A stretch of DNA of 64,000 nt from Chryseobacterium formosum (GTDB lineage Bacteria > Bacteroidota > Bacteroidia > Flavobacteriales > Weeksellaceae): positions 161,388 to 225,387 of the forward strand of contig NZ_JAOVZW010000003.1 of assembly GCF_026460885.1 (NCBI RefSeq), written 5' to 3'. Shown here piece by piece: positions 8,755-16,898 of this stretch. The notes under the pieces were generated by a model. It was not told where the DNA came from and did no database searches. It saw only the letters and a list, made by a program, of their open reading frames with translations. Positions within the stretch are counted from its first letter, which is position 1. Each line of letters starts with the position of its first letter. A program made the position numbers and the translations under genes.

Positions 8755-10057
8755 TTTAAAAGTATATAAGTTTTCAAGCTTGTATAGAATGAGCTCAGGA
8801 ATTTCATCTACACCAGATCAAGCAGGTAAAGGAAGTCCTTTTATTTCTTTTAAGACAGTATTTTCAGACTATTTCTTGCCTAATGAATTAGATGATTTGA
8901 TGTATACTTCTGAAAAGGAACAAGAAGTATACTCAGTAAAAGAAGGAGATATATTTTTAACTCGGACAAGTGAGAGTTTAAATGAATTAGGTATGAGTTG
9001 TGTTGCCTTTAAGAATTATCCCAAAGCTACCTATAGTGGTTTTTTAAAGAGATTAAGACCAATTCAAAAAGATTTAGTTTACTATAAATACATTGCATTT
9101 TATTTAAGAAGTAACTTATTTCGATCTTCAATGAATAATAATGCAATAATGACTTTAAGAGCAAGTTTGAATGAACAAATTTTTTCTTATTTAGATATAG
9201 TACTACCTTCTTTTCAAAATCAAAAGGCAATAGGAGATTTACTTTTTGATATCTATTTAAAAATTCAAACCAATAGTAAAATAAATGATAATTTAGAGCG
9301 TATGGCAAAAACGCTGTACGATTACTGGTTTGTGCAGTTTGATTTTCCAGATGAAAACGGAAAGCCTTATAAATCAAGCGGTGGCAAGATGATTTGGAAT
9401 GAGGTTTTAAAAAGAGAGATTCCTGAAGGTTGGGAAATCACCGTGTTTAATGATTGGATAGAAAAAACAAAGACTGGAGATTGGGGTAAAGATAAGATTG
9501 AAGGTAATTATACTGAAAAAGTTTATTGTGTTAGAGGTGCTGACATTAATGGATTAAATGGCAAAGGTGAAGTTAAAGCACCACAAAGATATATTCTAAA
9601 AAATAATATACCAAAGGTTCTAAAACCAGATGATTTTATTGTGGAGATTTCAGGTGGGAGCCCAACACAATCTACTGGCAGAATTGCTCTTTTAACTGAA
9701 AGTACATTTGAAAGATTTGATTCAAATATTATTTGTTCGAACTTCTGTAAAGCTATCTCTTTAAAAGAGAATAAGTTCACTTTTAATTTCTTACAAGAAT
9801 GGCAGAGGCTATATGATGCTGGTATTTTCTTTGGATATGAAGGGAAAACTAGTGGAATTAAAAACTTTCTATTTGAATCATTTATGGAGTCTTATTTCGT
9901 AATAAAACCAGCGAAAGTATTAGTTGATAAATTTTATAATCAAATGAAAAATATAGAATATAAAAAGCAATCCAACCTTAAACAAAACCAACAACTTTCA
10001 CAATTACGCGACTGGCTTTTACCTATGCTGATGAACGGGCAGGTAAAAGTTGAATAA
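8747..10057 (+). CDS. hsdS: Type I specificity subunit, currently expressed form
   Basis: A 436-residue HsdS with two target-recognition domains. TRD1 covers ~1-175. A central conserved helix follows, starting I-N-D-N-L-E-R-M-A-K-T-L-Y-D-Y-W, then TRD2 from ~232 to 410 and a C-terminal conserved helix ending L-L-P-M-L-M-N-G-Q-V-K-V-E. The recombination site A (9279-9295) sits exactly at the I-N-D-N-L codons, at the border between TRD1 and the central helix. The central helix and C-terminal end are both repeated in the downstream silent cassette. It is the only complete hsdS in this orientation of the locus, so it sets the current target sequence. Confidence 0.95.
   Translation: MSDLKVYKFSSLYRMSSGISSTPDQAGKGSPFISFKTVFSDYFLPNELDDLMYTSEKEQEVYSVKEGDIFLTRTSESLNELGMSCVAFKNYPKATYSGFLKRLRPIQKDLVYYKYIAFYLRSNLFRSSMNNNAIMTLRASLNEQIFSYLDIVLPSFQNQKAIGDLLFDIYLKIQTNSKINDNLERMAKTLYDYWFVQFDFPDENGKPYKSSGGKMIWNEVLKREIPEGWEITVFNDWIEKTKTGDWGKDKIEGNYTEKVYCVRGADINGLNGKGEVKAPQRYILKNNIPKVLKPDDFIVEISGGSPTQSTGRIALLTESTFERFDSNIICSNFCKAISLKENKFTFNFLQEWQRLYDAGIFFGYEGKTSGIKNFLFESFMESYFVIKPAKVLVDKFYNQMKNIEYKKQSNLKQNQQLSQLRDWLLPMLMNGQVKVE
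9279..9295 (+). other. Recombination site A inside hsdS
   Basis: The 17-bp sequence AAATAAATGATAATTTA. A perfect inverted copy lies at 10068-10084 (site B), a 16-bp direct copy at 11580-11595 (site C) and another inverted copy at 12269-12285 (site D). It encodes the I-N-D-N-L joint between TRD1 and the central helix, so exchange here swaps TRD halves in frame. The use as a recombinase site is inferred from position and symmetry. Confidence 0.8.
9281..9436 (+). repeat. 156-bp direct repeat: hsdS central conserved region, expressed copy
   Basis: Nearly identical to 11581-11736 at a constant offset of 2300 bp, with only a few substitutions. It encodes the central spacer helix (A-K-T-L-Y-D-Y-W-F-V-Q-F onwards) up to I-P-E-G-W-E, after which the two TRD2 sequences diverge completely. 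Confidence 0.93.
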
Positions 10058-10084
10058 AATAGTAAGATAAATTATCATTTATTT
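10008..10084 (+). repeat. 77-bp direct repeat: hsdS 3' end plus site B
   Basis: Identical to 12209-12285 at an offset of 2201 bp. It covers the C-terminal codons of HsdS (D-W-L-L-P-M-L-M-N-G-Q-V-K-V-E), the stop codon, a short spacer and the inverted site. Both TRD2 halves thus end in the same sequence and the same recombination site. Confidence 0.93.
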
Positions 10085-10517
10085 GATTGTTTAAGTCAAT
10101 TTTATTGTCAATATTATTTATGATATTGGCAATTTTATTTTGTACACTTATTTCAGGAAGAGATATTTTTAAATTGTAATAACTATCAAAGGTCATACTT
10201 GGGACACCTGTCCCCGTATTTAGATTTTCTAAATCTAATATTCTAAGATAGTTATAAAGGAAATATGGCTCGGCAAGTTGTTCATTAATTTCTGTATAAT
10301 ATAATGTATCCACCGTCCAAAACGGTATTTTTGAGAATTGAATATTGTGCAAACTTCCTTTTCTTGGAAGTAAAATACTTGGCTTATCATAGAGATATTG
10401 ATTTCCAAAACGCATTATGCCACCACTCCCAAAAATTGGAATACTACCATTCAAAATGCTTTTGTGATCTTTGCCATTTCTGATTGTTAATAACTGCCTT
10501 AAATCGTATATCTTCAT
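10023..10517 (-). CDS. hsdS: Silent N-terminal hsdS half-cassette (alternative TRD1)
   Basis: Residues 1-~150 form a complete TRD1 (starting M-K-I-Y-D-L-R) that ends in the same N-x-Q/K-I-N-D-N-L joint as the expressed hsdS. Past site B the frame runs antisense into the end of hsdS and adds 14 meaningless residues, so the 164-residue product lacks the central helix and TRD2 and should be non-functional as it stands. The ATG lies only 2 bp after the recombinase stop codon, so both share a transcript. It is a storage form of an alternative half rather than a decayed gene: no internal stop or frameshift is visible. Confidence 0.88.
   Translation of the reverse strand: MKIYDLRQLLTIRNGKDHKSILNGSIPIFGSGGIMRFGNQYLYDKPSILLPRKGSLHNIQFSKIPFWTVDTLYYTEINEQLAEPYFLYNYLRILDLENLNTGTGVPSMTFDSYYNLKISLPEISVQNKIANIINNIDNKIDLNNQINDNLSYYFIQLLPARSSA
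10068..10084 (-). other. Recombination site B (inverted relative to A and C)
   Basis: The exact reverse complement of the 17 bp of site A, 10 bases past the hsdS stop codon. Read on the minus strand it forms the I-N-D-N-L end of the silent TRD1 cassette. Confidence 0.8.
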
Positions 10518-10519
10518 TG

Positions 10520-11512
10520 TTAACTAATAAATTTTCGGTGTGCAATTTTTACATTAGCCTGATTTACCATTGCATAATGTAATGTTGTATCAATTTTAAC
10601 GTGACCTAATAGCTTCTGAACCTGTTCAATAGGCATTCCTTTATCAATCGCCATAGTTGCTAAAGTTCTTCTGAATTTATGGGGATGTACTTTATTAATT
10701 TTGGTTTTTTGTCCCAGTTTTCGCAATACACTTTCAACTCCACCAATTGAAAGTCGTTGATTAGGTTTTGCCAAAGAAACAAATAAAGCCTCATTGTCGT
10801 CGTTTCTGGTTTGAAGATATTCTTTAAGGTGAATCTTGGTTCTTGCATCAAAATAGACTTCACGCTGTTTGTTACCTTTACCTGTAACAATACAAGAACG
10901 CTCGTGGAAATCAATGTTTTTTATATTGATTTTTACAAGTTCACCAACTCTAATACCAGTTGAGATTAACATTTCGATAAGTGTTAAATCTCTTATTTGC
11001 TTGCAGCTGTCTCTAAGTATTTCTATGTCTTCATCACTAAGTACCTCCTTTATAGTTCTGGCGGTCTTTACTTTATGAATTCTTCTTACAGGACTTTTTA
11101 AAATATAATCTTCATCTTCAAGCCAAGAAAAAAAACTTGAAAATATTCTACGAATATTATCTATGGTAACTCTACTGGAGTTTTTTATCTCCTGATATTC
11201 TGAAAGATAGAATCTTAAATCATTGGTTGATATTTCTGTGACTTTCTTTTTTAGTTTGTTAAATAGAGTTTCTATAGTAGAAAAATAATATTTTAATGAT
11301 TTTTCAGAGCAACCTTCTACTTTTTTTGACGAAATAAATAAGTTTAAAACACTTGTATTATCAGTTTTCAATTCATCTTCAGTCTTATTTTTTTGAGTAA
11401 CCTCCACAGAGTGAAAAGATTGATGTATAACTTTTTCAAGCATTATCAACTGTTGAAAGTTTAAAACCGTTTGCATTGCATTCATTATTTCTTGCTTCAC
11501 TAATTCCTTCAT
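10520..11512 (-). CDS. Tyrosine site-specific recombinase (hsdS invertase)
   Basis: A 330-residue phage-integrase/Xer-type recombinase. The core-binding domain spans ~52-135. All catalytic residues are present: R188 (S-T-G-I-R-V-G-E-L), K212 (T-G-K-G-N-K-Q-R), H278 and R281 (H-K-F-R-R-T), H304 (L-L-G-H-V) and nucleophile Y313 (L-H-Y-A-M-V). The frame is open further upstream, but those extra 55 codons are the antisense of the hsdS repeat, so I start at 11512. The gene is enclosed by two pairs of inverted sites together with hsdS halves, the arrangement of known phase-variable type I systems, in which such enzymes shuffle hsdS. Its own DNA lies inside the B-C invertible segment. Confidence 0.92.
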   Translation of the reverse strand: MKELVKQEIMNAMQTVLNFQQLIMLEKVIHQSFHSVEVTQKNKTEDELKTDNTSVLNLFISSKKVEGCSEKSLKYYFSTIETLFNKLKKKVTEISTNDLRFYLSEYQEIKNSSRVTIDNIRRIFSSFFSWLEDEDYILKSPVRRIHKVKTARTIKEVLSDEDIEILRDSCKQIRDLTLIEMLISTGIRVGELVKINIKNIDFHERSCIVTGKGNKQREVYFDARTKIHLKEYLQTRNDDNEALFVSLAKPNQRLSIGGVESVLRKLGQKTKINKVHPHKFRRTLATMAIDKGMPIEQVQKLLGHVKIDTTLHYAMVNQANVKIAHRKFIS

Positions 11513-11550
11513 TGTACTGAATTTTCTTATTTTTTTGAAGGCGCAAAGGA

Positions 11551-12258
11551 ATGAAAAACAAAAATAGCCATAGTAGTGCAATAAATGATAATTTAGAGCG
11601 TATGGCAAAAACGCTGTACGATTACTGGTTTGTGCAGTTTGATTTTCCAGACGAAAACGGAAAGCCTTATAAATCAAGCGGTGGCAAGATGATTTGGAAT
11701 GAAGTTTTGAAAAGAAATATTCCTGAAGGTTGGGAAGTTAAACAAATTGACAGAGTTTTAAAGAAGAACGAAAATAGTAACAGACTTAATGCAAAAGAAT
11801 ATTTATTAAGAGGAACAATTCCTGTTATTGATCAAGGTACAAGTTTTATTGCAGGATATACAAATAATGAAAACTTAAGAATAAAAACTACACGAGATAT
11901 TCCTGCTATTATATTTGGAGATCATACAAGAGTATTAAAGCTCATAAACTTTGATTTTGTAAGAGGAGCTGATGGAACTCAGGTTCTGCTTAGTATTAAT
12001 GATGCAATGCCTCAATACTTATTTTATCATTCTTTACTTAAAATTGATTTATCAAATTATGGATATGCTAGGCATTTTAAGTTTTTAAAGGACTCTAAAA
12101 TTATAATACCTCATAAAAAAGTGTCAAAATTATTTGAACTTAATGTTAAGTGTTTTTTTGATAAAATATTAAATAATCAACTACAAAACCAGCAACTTAG
12201 CTCTCTCTGCGACTGGCTTTTACCTATGCTGATGAACGGGCAGGTAAAAGTTGAATAA
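11551..12258 (+). CDS. hsdS: Silent C-terminal hsdS half-cassette (alternative TRD2)
   Basis: From I-N-D-N-L-E-R-M onward (site C) this is a central helix plus a second, unrelated TRD2 and the shared C-terminus ending N-G-Q-V-K-V-E. The first ~10 codons from the ATG at 11551 are intergenic sequence and give no TRD1, so a product made here would be a half subunit. Inversion between sites B and C would fuse the alternative TRD1 to it in frame and give a complete second HsdS downstream of hsdRMS on the same strand. No stop or frameshift interrupts the cassette. Confidence 0.88.
   Translation: MKNKNSHSSAINDNLERMAKTLYDYWFVQFDFPDENGKPYKSSGGKMIWNEVLKRNIPEGWEVKQIDRVLKKNENSNRLNAKEYLLRGTIPVIDQGTSFIAGYTNNENLRIKTTRDIPAIIFGDHTRVLKLINFDFVRGADGTQVLLSINDAMPQYLFYHSLLKIDLSNYGYARHFKFLKDSKIIIPHKKVSKLFELNVKCFFDKILNNQLQNQQLSSLCDWLLPMLMNGQVKVE
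11559..11566 (-). promoter_or_regulatory. Possible -7 box for the recombinase gene
   Basis: On the minus strand the bases read TATTTTTG, fitting TAnnTTTG, ~47 bp upstream of the recombinase ATG. A good -33 element at the usual distance is not visible, and that position falls at recombination site C, so the upstream half of the promoter would change on inversion. Confidence 0.35.
11580..11595 (+). other. Recombination site C in front of the silent 3' hsdS half
   Basis: The 16 bp AATAAATGATAATTTA, direct copy of site A and inverted relative to B and D. It marks the exact point where the silent C-terminal half starts to match the expressed hsdS. Confidence 0.8.
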
Positions 12259-12285
12259 AATAGTAAGATAAATTATCATTTATTT
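12209..12285 (+). repeat. 77-bp direct repeat: silent hsdS 3' end plus site D
   Basis: Identical to 10008-10084. Site D (12269-12285) is the reverse complement of site A and closes the shuffling locus. Downstream AT-rich sequence (12286-12453) is unrelated and holds no gene. Confidence 0.93.
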
Positions 12286-12453
12286 TACGGGATACCATAA
12301 TTTATTAAAATTATTAAAATGTATTTTTGTTTAATATGTGTATGAGAAATATATTTGTTCAACTTTGTTAATGATAATTATAAATATTAAATAACATTGA
12401 CAATATAGAATGATTATCAGTCAAAAAATATAAGATTAATTATAGATTAGTTT

Positions 12454-14757
12454 ATGGCAAGTCTACCCAACCAAGTTACAAAAGAACAGGTTATTACAGC
12501 TTTAGAATATATTATTAATAACAATGTTGCTTTAAAAGGTTCTACTAAATATGACTTAAAATATAAAGATAAAGCTTACCCTCCAAAAGAAGTTATCAGA
12601 TGGGCAGCAAAATTAGCTAATATTAAAGATTGGCAAAAAAAGAGATTCTACGGTGGAGATAATACGAATCAGCCCCTAAGAAAAATGGGATTTATTATTA
12701 AGAACAGACTTAATGAAGACATTAATCTGAGTATTATTAAGAAGTATAAAAATATAGTTTCAGAAGACAATAAAAATGAAATTTATAAGTGGAAGTTGCT
12801 GAAATTATTTAATGATCGTCCTGATACTTCTGCAGCTAATTTTGCTTCTGAAATTACTTCAATTAATTTTGGTAATTTAATTTATCATAATGGTATTGCT
12901 GTAAGAAATCATATGGCAAAAGAATTTCCAGAAGAATATAGAAATGTTTTTCACAATCTTTTCGATGAGAAACTATTGCTAGAAGAAAGAATTGTTGAGT
13001 TCCAAAACAGGGTATCTGAAATCTATAAAAAGATGGGGATGAAACTGAATCATCATCACGATGAAAGAACAATTTCTACTTTCCTGACTTTTAAATATCC
13101 TGAAAAATATACACTTTATAAAAACTCTTTTTATAAATCTTATTGTGATCTTTTAGGAATAAAGCCAGAAAGTAAAAATAAAAAATATTTACACTATTTG
13201 GATTTAGTAAATAATCTGATTGTTAATTATATTATTAAAGATCAGGAATTGATTGACATTAAAAGTAAGTTCATAACTGATGATTGTTATCCAGATACCA
13301 ATCATTTAATATTTGCTCAAGATATACTTTACCAAGTTCTTAATACTACAGAAGAAATTTCTGAATCATCTACATCAGCACATATAATGAAAAAAAACAA
13401 CCAACCATTAAACCAAATATTATTTGGACCTCCTGGAACTGGAAAAACATATAACACCATCAACAAAGCTATTCAGATTGCCAATCCAGAATTCAATTTG
13501 CAGCAAGATAGAGATATTGTCAAGAATGAATATGACCGTCTGTTAAAAAATGGACAGATTGTATTTTCTACCTTTCATCAAAGTATGAGCTATGAAGATT
13601 TTATTGAAGGGATAAAGCCTCAAATTGAAGAGGATTCTGATGGTAATAAAACAATCATATATGAGATTAAAAATGGAGTTTTTAAACTGATCTCAGAAAA
13701 AGCACAGGAAAAAAGAATAAAAGAAGAAACAATTAACCATCAATTTGATTTTGATGATGCATGGGATGCAATTATTAATGACGCAAATACAGGTTTAGAA
13801 AATAATAACCCTGTAAAACTAACTATCCAGACACCCAATCTGGGACTTAAAATTGTTGATGTCACAGAAAAAGGAAATCTTAAGCTTAAACCGATATATT
13901 CTGAAGAGGCAAAAGAATATATTGTTTCTTATTCCAGAACAAAAATATTGCAGAATGCTTTTCCAGACCTTTCAGTTATTAAAAATATAGATAAGGAATT
14001 CAGAGCTATAATTGGTGGTTCAAACTCTACTGCTTATTGGTCAGTGATTAATTATATAAATAATAAAATTATCTCTGAAAAAAAATCAACTACTCAAGAA
14101 ATTGTTTTACCTGCTTTACCACACGTTTTAATTATTGACGAAATCAATAGAGGGAATGTCTCACAAATATTTGGTGAACTCATCACATTAATTGAGGAAA
14201 ACAAGCGTTTAAGAAAACAAGAAGAATTAAAGGTAACTCTACCTTATAGTAAAAAGGAATTCGGTGTTCCATCTAATCTTTACATTATCGGAACAATGAA
14301 CACTGCTGACCGTAGTGTTGAAGCATTAGATACAGCATTGAGAAGGCGTTTTAGTTTTGTAGAAATGCTGCCAGATTTTGAAGTAGTAGAAAAACAAGAA
14401 TTTCAAGACGGTTATAAAAGAGCTGATATTATGCAAAAGATTAACGAAAGGGTAGAACTGCTATTGGACAAAAATTATACATTAGGTCATTCATACTTTA
14501 TGAAAGATAATTTTCAAGCTTCTTTTAAAAATGAGATTATTCCGCTATTGCAAGAGTATTTTTATAATGATTGTGGTAAAATAGGTTTGATTTTAGGAAA
14601 AGGTTTTGTGAGAGAGAAAGAAATCTCAAAAACTAATCATCAGAATGTATTTGCTGATTTTGATATAAGAAATGAGATTGAAATTGTAAAGTCTTATGAG
14701 CTGATTCCGTTTGAAGAAGTAGACTTTGATCTTGCTGTAGAATTATTATTGTCATAA
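12454..14757 (+). CDS. mcrB: McrB-type AAA+ GTPase of an McrBC restriction system
   Basis: A 767-residue protein. Residues ~325-332 carry Walker A (G-P-P-G-T-G-K-T), ~557-568 Walker B (I-I-D-E-I-N-R-G-N) and ~615 the M-N-T-A-D-R-S sensor, followed by L-D-T-A-L-R-R-R-F: the signature set of McrB. The ~300-residue N-terminal part replaces the DUF3578 DNA-binding head of E. coli McrB. It contains a Y-P-P-K-E-V-I-R-W-A segment that resembles the small N-terminal head domain of ScoMcrA-like endonucleases, so it may read another DNA modification. McrB translocates DNA as a hexamer and activates McrC, whose gene starts 3 bp after the stop. Confidence 0.9.
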   Translation: MASLPNQVTKEQVITALEYIINNNVALKGSTKYDLKYKDKAYPPKEVIRWAAKLANIKDWQKKRFYGGDNTNQPLRKMGFIIKNRLNEDINLSIIKKYKNIVSEDNKNEIYKWKLLKLFNDRPDTSAANFASEITSINFGNLIYHNGIAVRNHMAKEFPEEYRNVFHNLFDEKLLLEERIVEFQNRVSEIYKKMGMKLNHHHDERTISTFLTFKYPEKYTLYKNSFYKSYCDLLGIKPESKNKKYLHYLDLVNNLIVNYIIKDQELIDIKSKFITDDCYPDTNHLIFAQDILYQVLNTTEEISESSTSAHIMKKNNQPLNQILFGPPGTGKTYNTINKAIQIANPEFNLQQDRDIVKNEYDRLLKNGQIVFSTFHQSMSYEDFIEGIKPQIEEDSDGNKTIIYEIKNGVFKLISEKAQEKRIKEETINHQFDFDDAWDAIINDANTGLENNNPVKLTIQTPNLGLKIVDVTEKGNLKLKPIYSEEAKEYIVSYSRTKILQNAFPDLSVIKNIDKEFRAIIGGSNSTAYWSVINYINNKIISEKKSTTQEIVLPALPHVLIIDEINRGNVSQIFGELITLIEENKRLRKQEELKVTLPYSKKEFGVPSNLYIIGTMNTADRSVEALDTALRRRFSFVEMLPDFEVVEKQEFQDGYKRADIMQKINERVELLLDKNYTLGHSYFMKDNFQASFKNEIIPLLQEYFYNDCGKIGLILGKGFVREKEISKTNHQNVFADFDIRNEIEIVKSYELIPFEEVDFDLAVELLLS

Positions 14758-14760
14758 AAA

Positions 14761-15996
14761 ATGCTGAAAAAAGATCCCATTCAGGTTTTTGAACACAGCT
14801 TTCTGGGTATTGGTGACCGAGGTTTTGATAAGCGTCATTTTATAGCGTTATCACAGCTCAACGCATTGCATAATTATCAATATTTTGATTTGAAACATAA
14901 TGGCGTTGTCTTCAAACAATTTGTAGGTGTCATTCAGATAGATGATTTAACAATAGAGATTCTTCCAAAAATTGACCGTTATGAACCAGAAGAAAATAAA
15001 ACCAAATGGCGCAATGTGCTTTTGGAAATGCTGAAAGTCACTAAAAAATTAAAAATCCAGCAGGTAGGTCAAGCTAATGTTTCAAAACAGTCTATCCATT
15101 TTTTGGATATTTATTTCGAATGGTTTTTGAATGAAGTTCAATTGCTTATTCATCAAGGATTAATCAAACAGTATTACAAGGAGACAGGGAATGTAAAAGC
15201 TTTGAAAGGCAAACTTGAATTTGCGGGTCACATTCAGAAAAATCTTGTTCATAAAGAAAGATTTTATACCACGCATCAGGTGTATGATAAAGATCACTTG
15301 ATTCATCAGATTTTAGGGCAGGCTCTGGAAATTATAGCTACATTATCGAAAGGCAATTATCTCTACAGCAAATGCAAAACTGTACAGCTGGATTTTCCCG
15401 AAGTGAAAACCATTAAAGCTAATGAGAATACCTTCAGCAAGATTCCTAAATCTAGAAAGATTGCTCCTTATGAAACGGCTTTAGCGATTGCAAGACTAAT
15501 TATTCTCAACTATGCTCCCAATATTTCAAGTGGTTCCGAAAAAATGTTGGCGCTTCTTTTTGATATGAACAGTCTTTGGGAAGAATATGTGTTGATTAGG
15601 TTGAGACACGCTTGTCAGGATCACGATGTCAAAGTATATGGACAAAGTTCTAAAGGTTTCTGGAATGGAATTACCATTCGCCCAGATATTGTTTTGGAAA
15701 AAGATAATGAAGTGGTTTTAATTATTGATACTAAGTGGAAGAATATAGATCAGTCACAACCTTCTACCCATGATTTGAGACAGATGTATGTGTATAATGA
15801 TTATTGGAAAAGTAAAAAATCGCTTTTACTTTATCCCTCAAGTAACGCAAAGGAAAGCATTGCTCAATTTGCTCCATTTGTTTCAATAGAAAAAAATGTG
15901 GATCATCATCTTTGTGGACTAGGTAAGATTTCTGTTTTAGATTCTTATGGAAAGCTTGATGAACATATTGGAAGTAAAATATTAAGTATATTGTAA
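14761..15996 (+). CDS. mcrC: McrC nuclease subunit
   Basis: A 411-residue McrC. The N-terminal half (I-E-I-L-P-K-I, L-L-E-M-L, then a long helical segment) is the McrB-activating part. The C-terminal PD-(D/E)xK site is R-P-D at 307-309 and I-I-D-T-K at 321-325, preceded by L-W-E-E-Y-V, the usual McrC layout. The gene follows mcrB within 3 bp and should be co-translated. The complex cleaves DNA carrying recognised modified bases. The next gene begins 9 bp later, so transcription may continue into it. Confidence 0.9.
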   Translation: MLKKDPIQVFEHSFLGIGDRGFDKRHFIALSQLNALHNYQYFDLKHNGVVFKQFVGVIQIDDLTIEILPKIDRYEPEENKTKWRNVLLEMLKVTKKLKIQQVGQANVSKQSIHFLDIYFEWFLNEVQLLIHQGLIKQYYKETGNVKALKGKLEFAGHIQKNLVHKERFYTTHQVYDKDHLIHQILGQALEIIATLSKGNYLYSKCKTVQLDFPEVKTIKANENTFSKIPKSRKIAPYETALAIARLIILNYAPNISSGSEKMLALLFDMNSLWEEYVLIRLRHACQDHDVKVYGQSSKGFWNGITIRPDIVLEKDNEVVLIIDTKWKNIDQSQPSTHDLRQMYVYNDYWKSKKSLLLYPSSNAKESIAQFAPFVSIEKNVDHHLCGLGKISVLDSYGKLDEHIGSKILSIL

Positions 15997-16005
15997 GTAT
16001 TAATT

Positions 16006-16767
16006 ATGCACCACACCTATCGCATCGCCCTCCTCGAAGACAACAGCCGCCAACTTGAAAAATTAGAATCTTACATTAATAAGATTCCTCATGTTGAAAT
16101 TGTACTGAAAAGTAAAGGCTCGGATCATTTTTTTAATGAGGTTCAGGCGGTGAACCCTGAGATATTGATTGCAGATCTTGATCTCGGCAATGACAGCATG
16201 ACCGGGATGGAAGTGGCGCAGGAAATTAAGATTCCCGTGTTTTTTGCCAGTGTTAATACGGCAGAGTATGTGGAAGATATAGAAAATCTGAAACGTGATG
16301 CCGAAATATGTGTGGATCATATTACCAAACCTTTTAGTGAAGAGCAGTTTATGAAGAGCTTTAAAAGGTTTCTGCAGGAGGTCACTTTCTTTTCACCACC
16401 GCAATATGTATATCTGGATTTTAATAAAACCAAGAAAAACAAAATTCACATTGACGATATTGTTTATCTCTGTGCCGATAAAATGACAGGTTCTGAATCG
16501 AACAATAAACAGATTCATTTTATTAACAGGAGTCCGGCCAATCTCATTGATTTTTCATTTACCAAAATGGAGGAGAAGGGATTAATGAATTCGCAGTTTG
16601 TCACTATTCATAAATCTTTCAGGGTGAATAAGAAGTATATTAAATGCTATCATCCAAAGTTGGAAAGTATTGAAATCAGTATTTTTGATGCTTCGGGTAA
16701 GACTAAATGTCATTATCTATCGGTGTCTGAAAATTATCAGCCTGTCATAAAAAAGAGTTTCGGCTAA
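16006..16767 (+). CDS. LytTR-family response regulator
   Basis: A 253-residue protein with an N-terminal receiver domain (acidic pair E11-D12, phospho-acceptor D57 in L-I-A-D-L-D-L-G, K108 in I-T-K-P-F) and a C-terminal LytTR DNA-binding domain (~130-250, with H-K-S-F-R-V-N-K-K-Y-I). No sensor kinase is adjacent. It starts 9 bp after mcrC, yet its base composition is GC-richer than the defence genes, suggesting the island was placed next to an existing gene or that the regulator has its own history. Control of the defence genes is possible but unproven. Confidence 0.85.
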   Translation: MHHTYRIALLEDNSRQLEKLESYINKIPHVEIVLKSKGSDHFFNEVQAVNPEILIADLDLGNDSMTGMEVAQEIKIPVFFASVNTAEYVEDIENLKRDAEICVDHITKPFSEEQFMKSFKRFLQEVTFFSPPQYVYLDFNKTKKNKIHIDDIVYLCADKMTGSESNNKQIHFINRSPANLIDFSFTKMEEKGLMNSQFVTIHKSFRVNKKYIKCYHPKLESIEISIFDASGKTKCHYLSVSENYQPVIKKSFG

Positions 16768-16803
16768 CCGCTCTTATTCCCCGAAAAAAAGCTTTTGTTC
16801 CTG

Positions 16804-16839
16804 CGCTTCCGATGTTATTTCCGGAGGCGTATTTTTTTT
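16804..16839 (+). terminator. Rho-independent terminator after the LytTR regulator
   Basis: CGCTTCCG / CGGAGGCG stem (one G-U), loop ATGTTATTTC, then A and eight T. It separates the mcrBC-regulator transcript from the viperin gene and argues against an upstream start for viperin inside this hairpin. Confidence 0.85.
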
Positions 16840-16898
16840 GCTTTTCGGATGTTGTTTTGCTGAGTGAATGGTGTAACAAAAAATCAGTTAAACAAACT

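Noticed and set aside
11513..11677. N-terminal extension of the recombinase frame
   Set aside because: These codons are the antisense of the hsdS central repeat, and the same string appears antisense to the expressed hsdS at 9.3 kb. The true protein starts at 11512.
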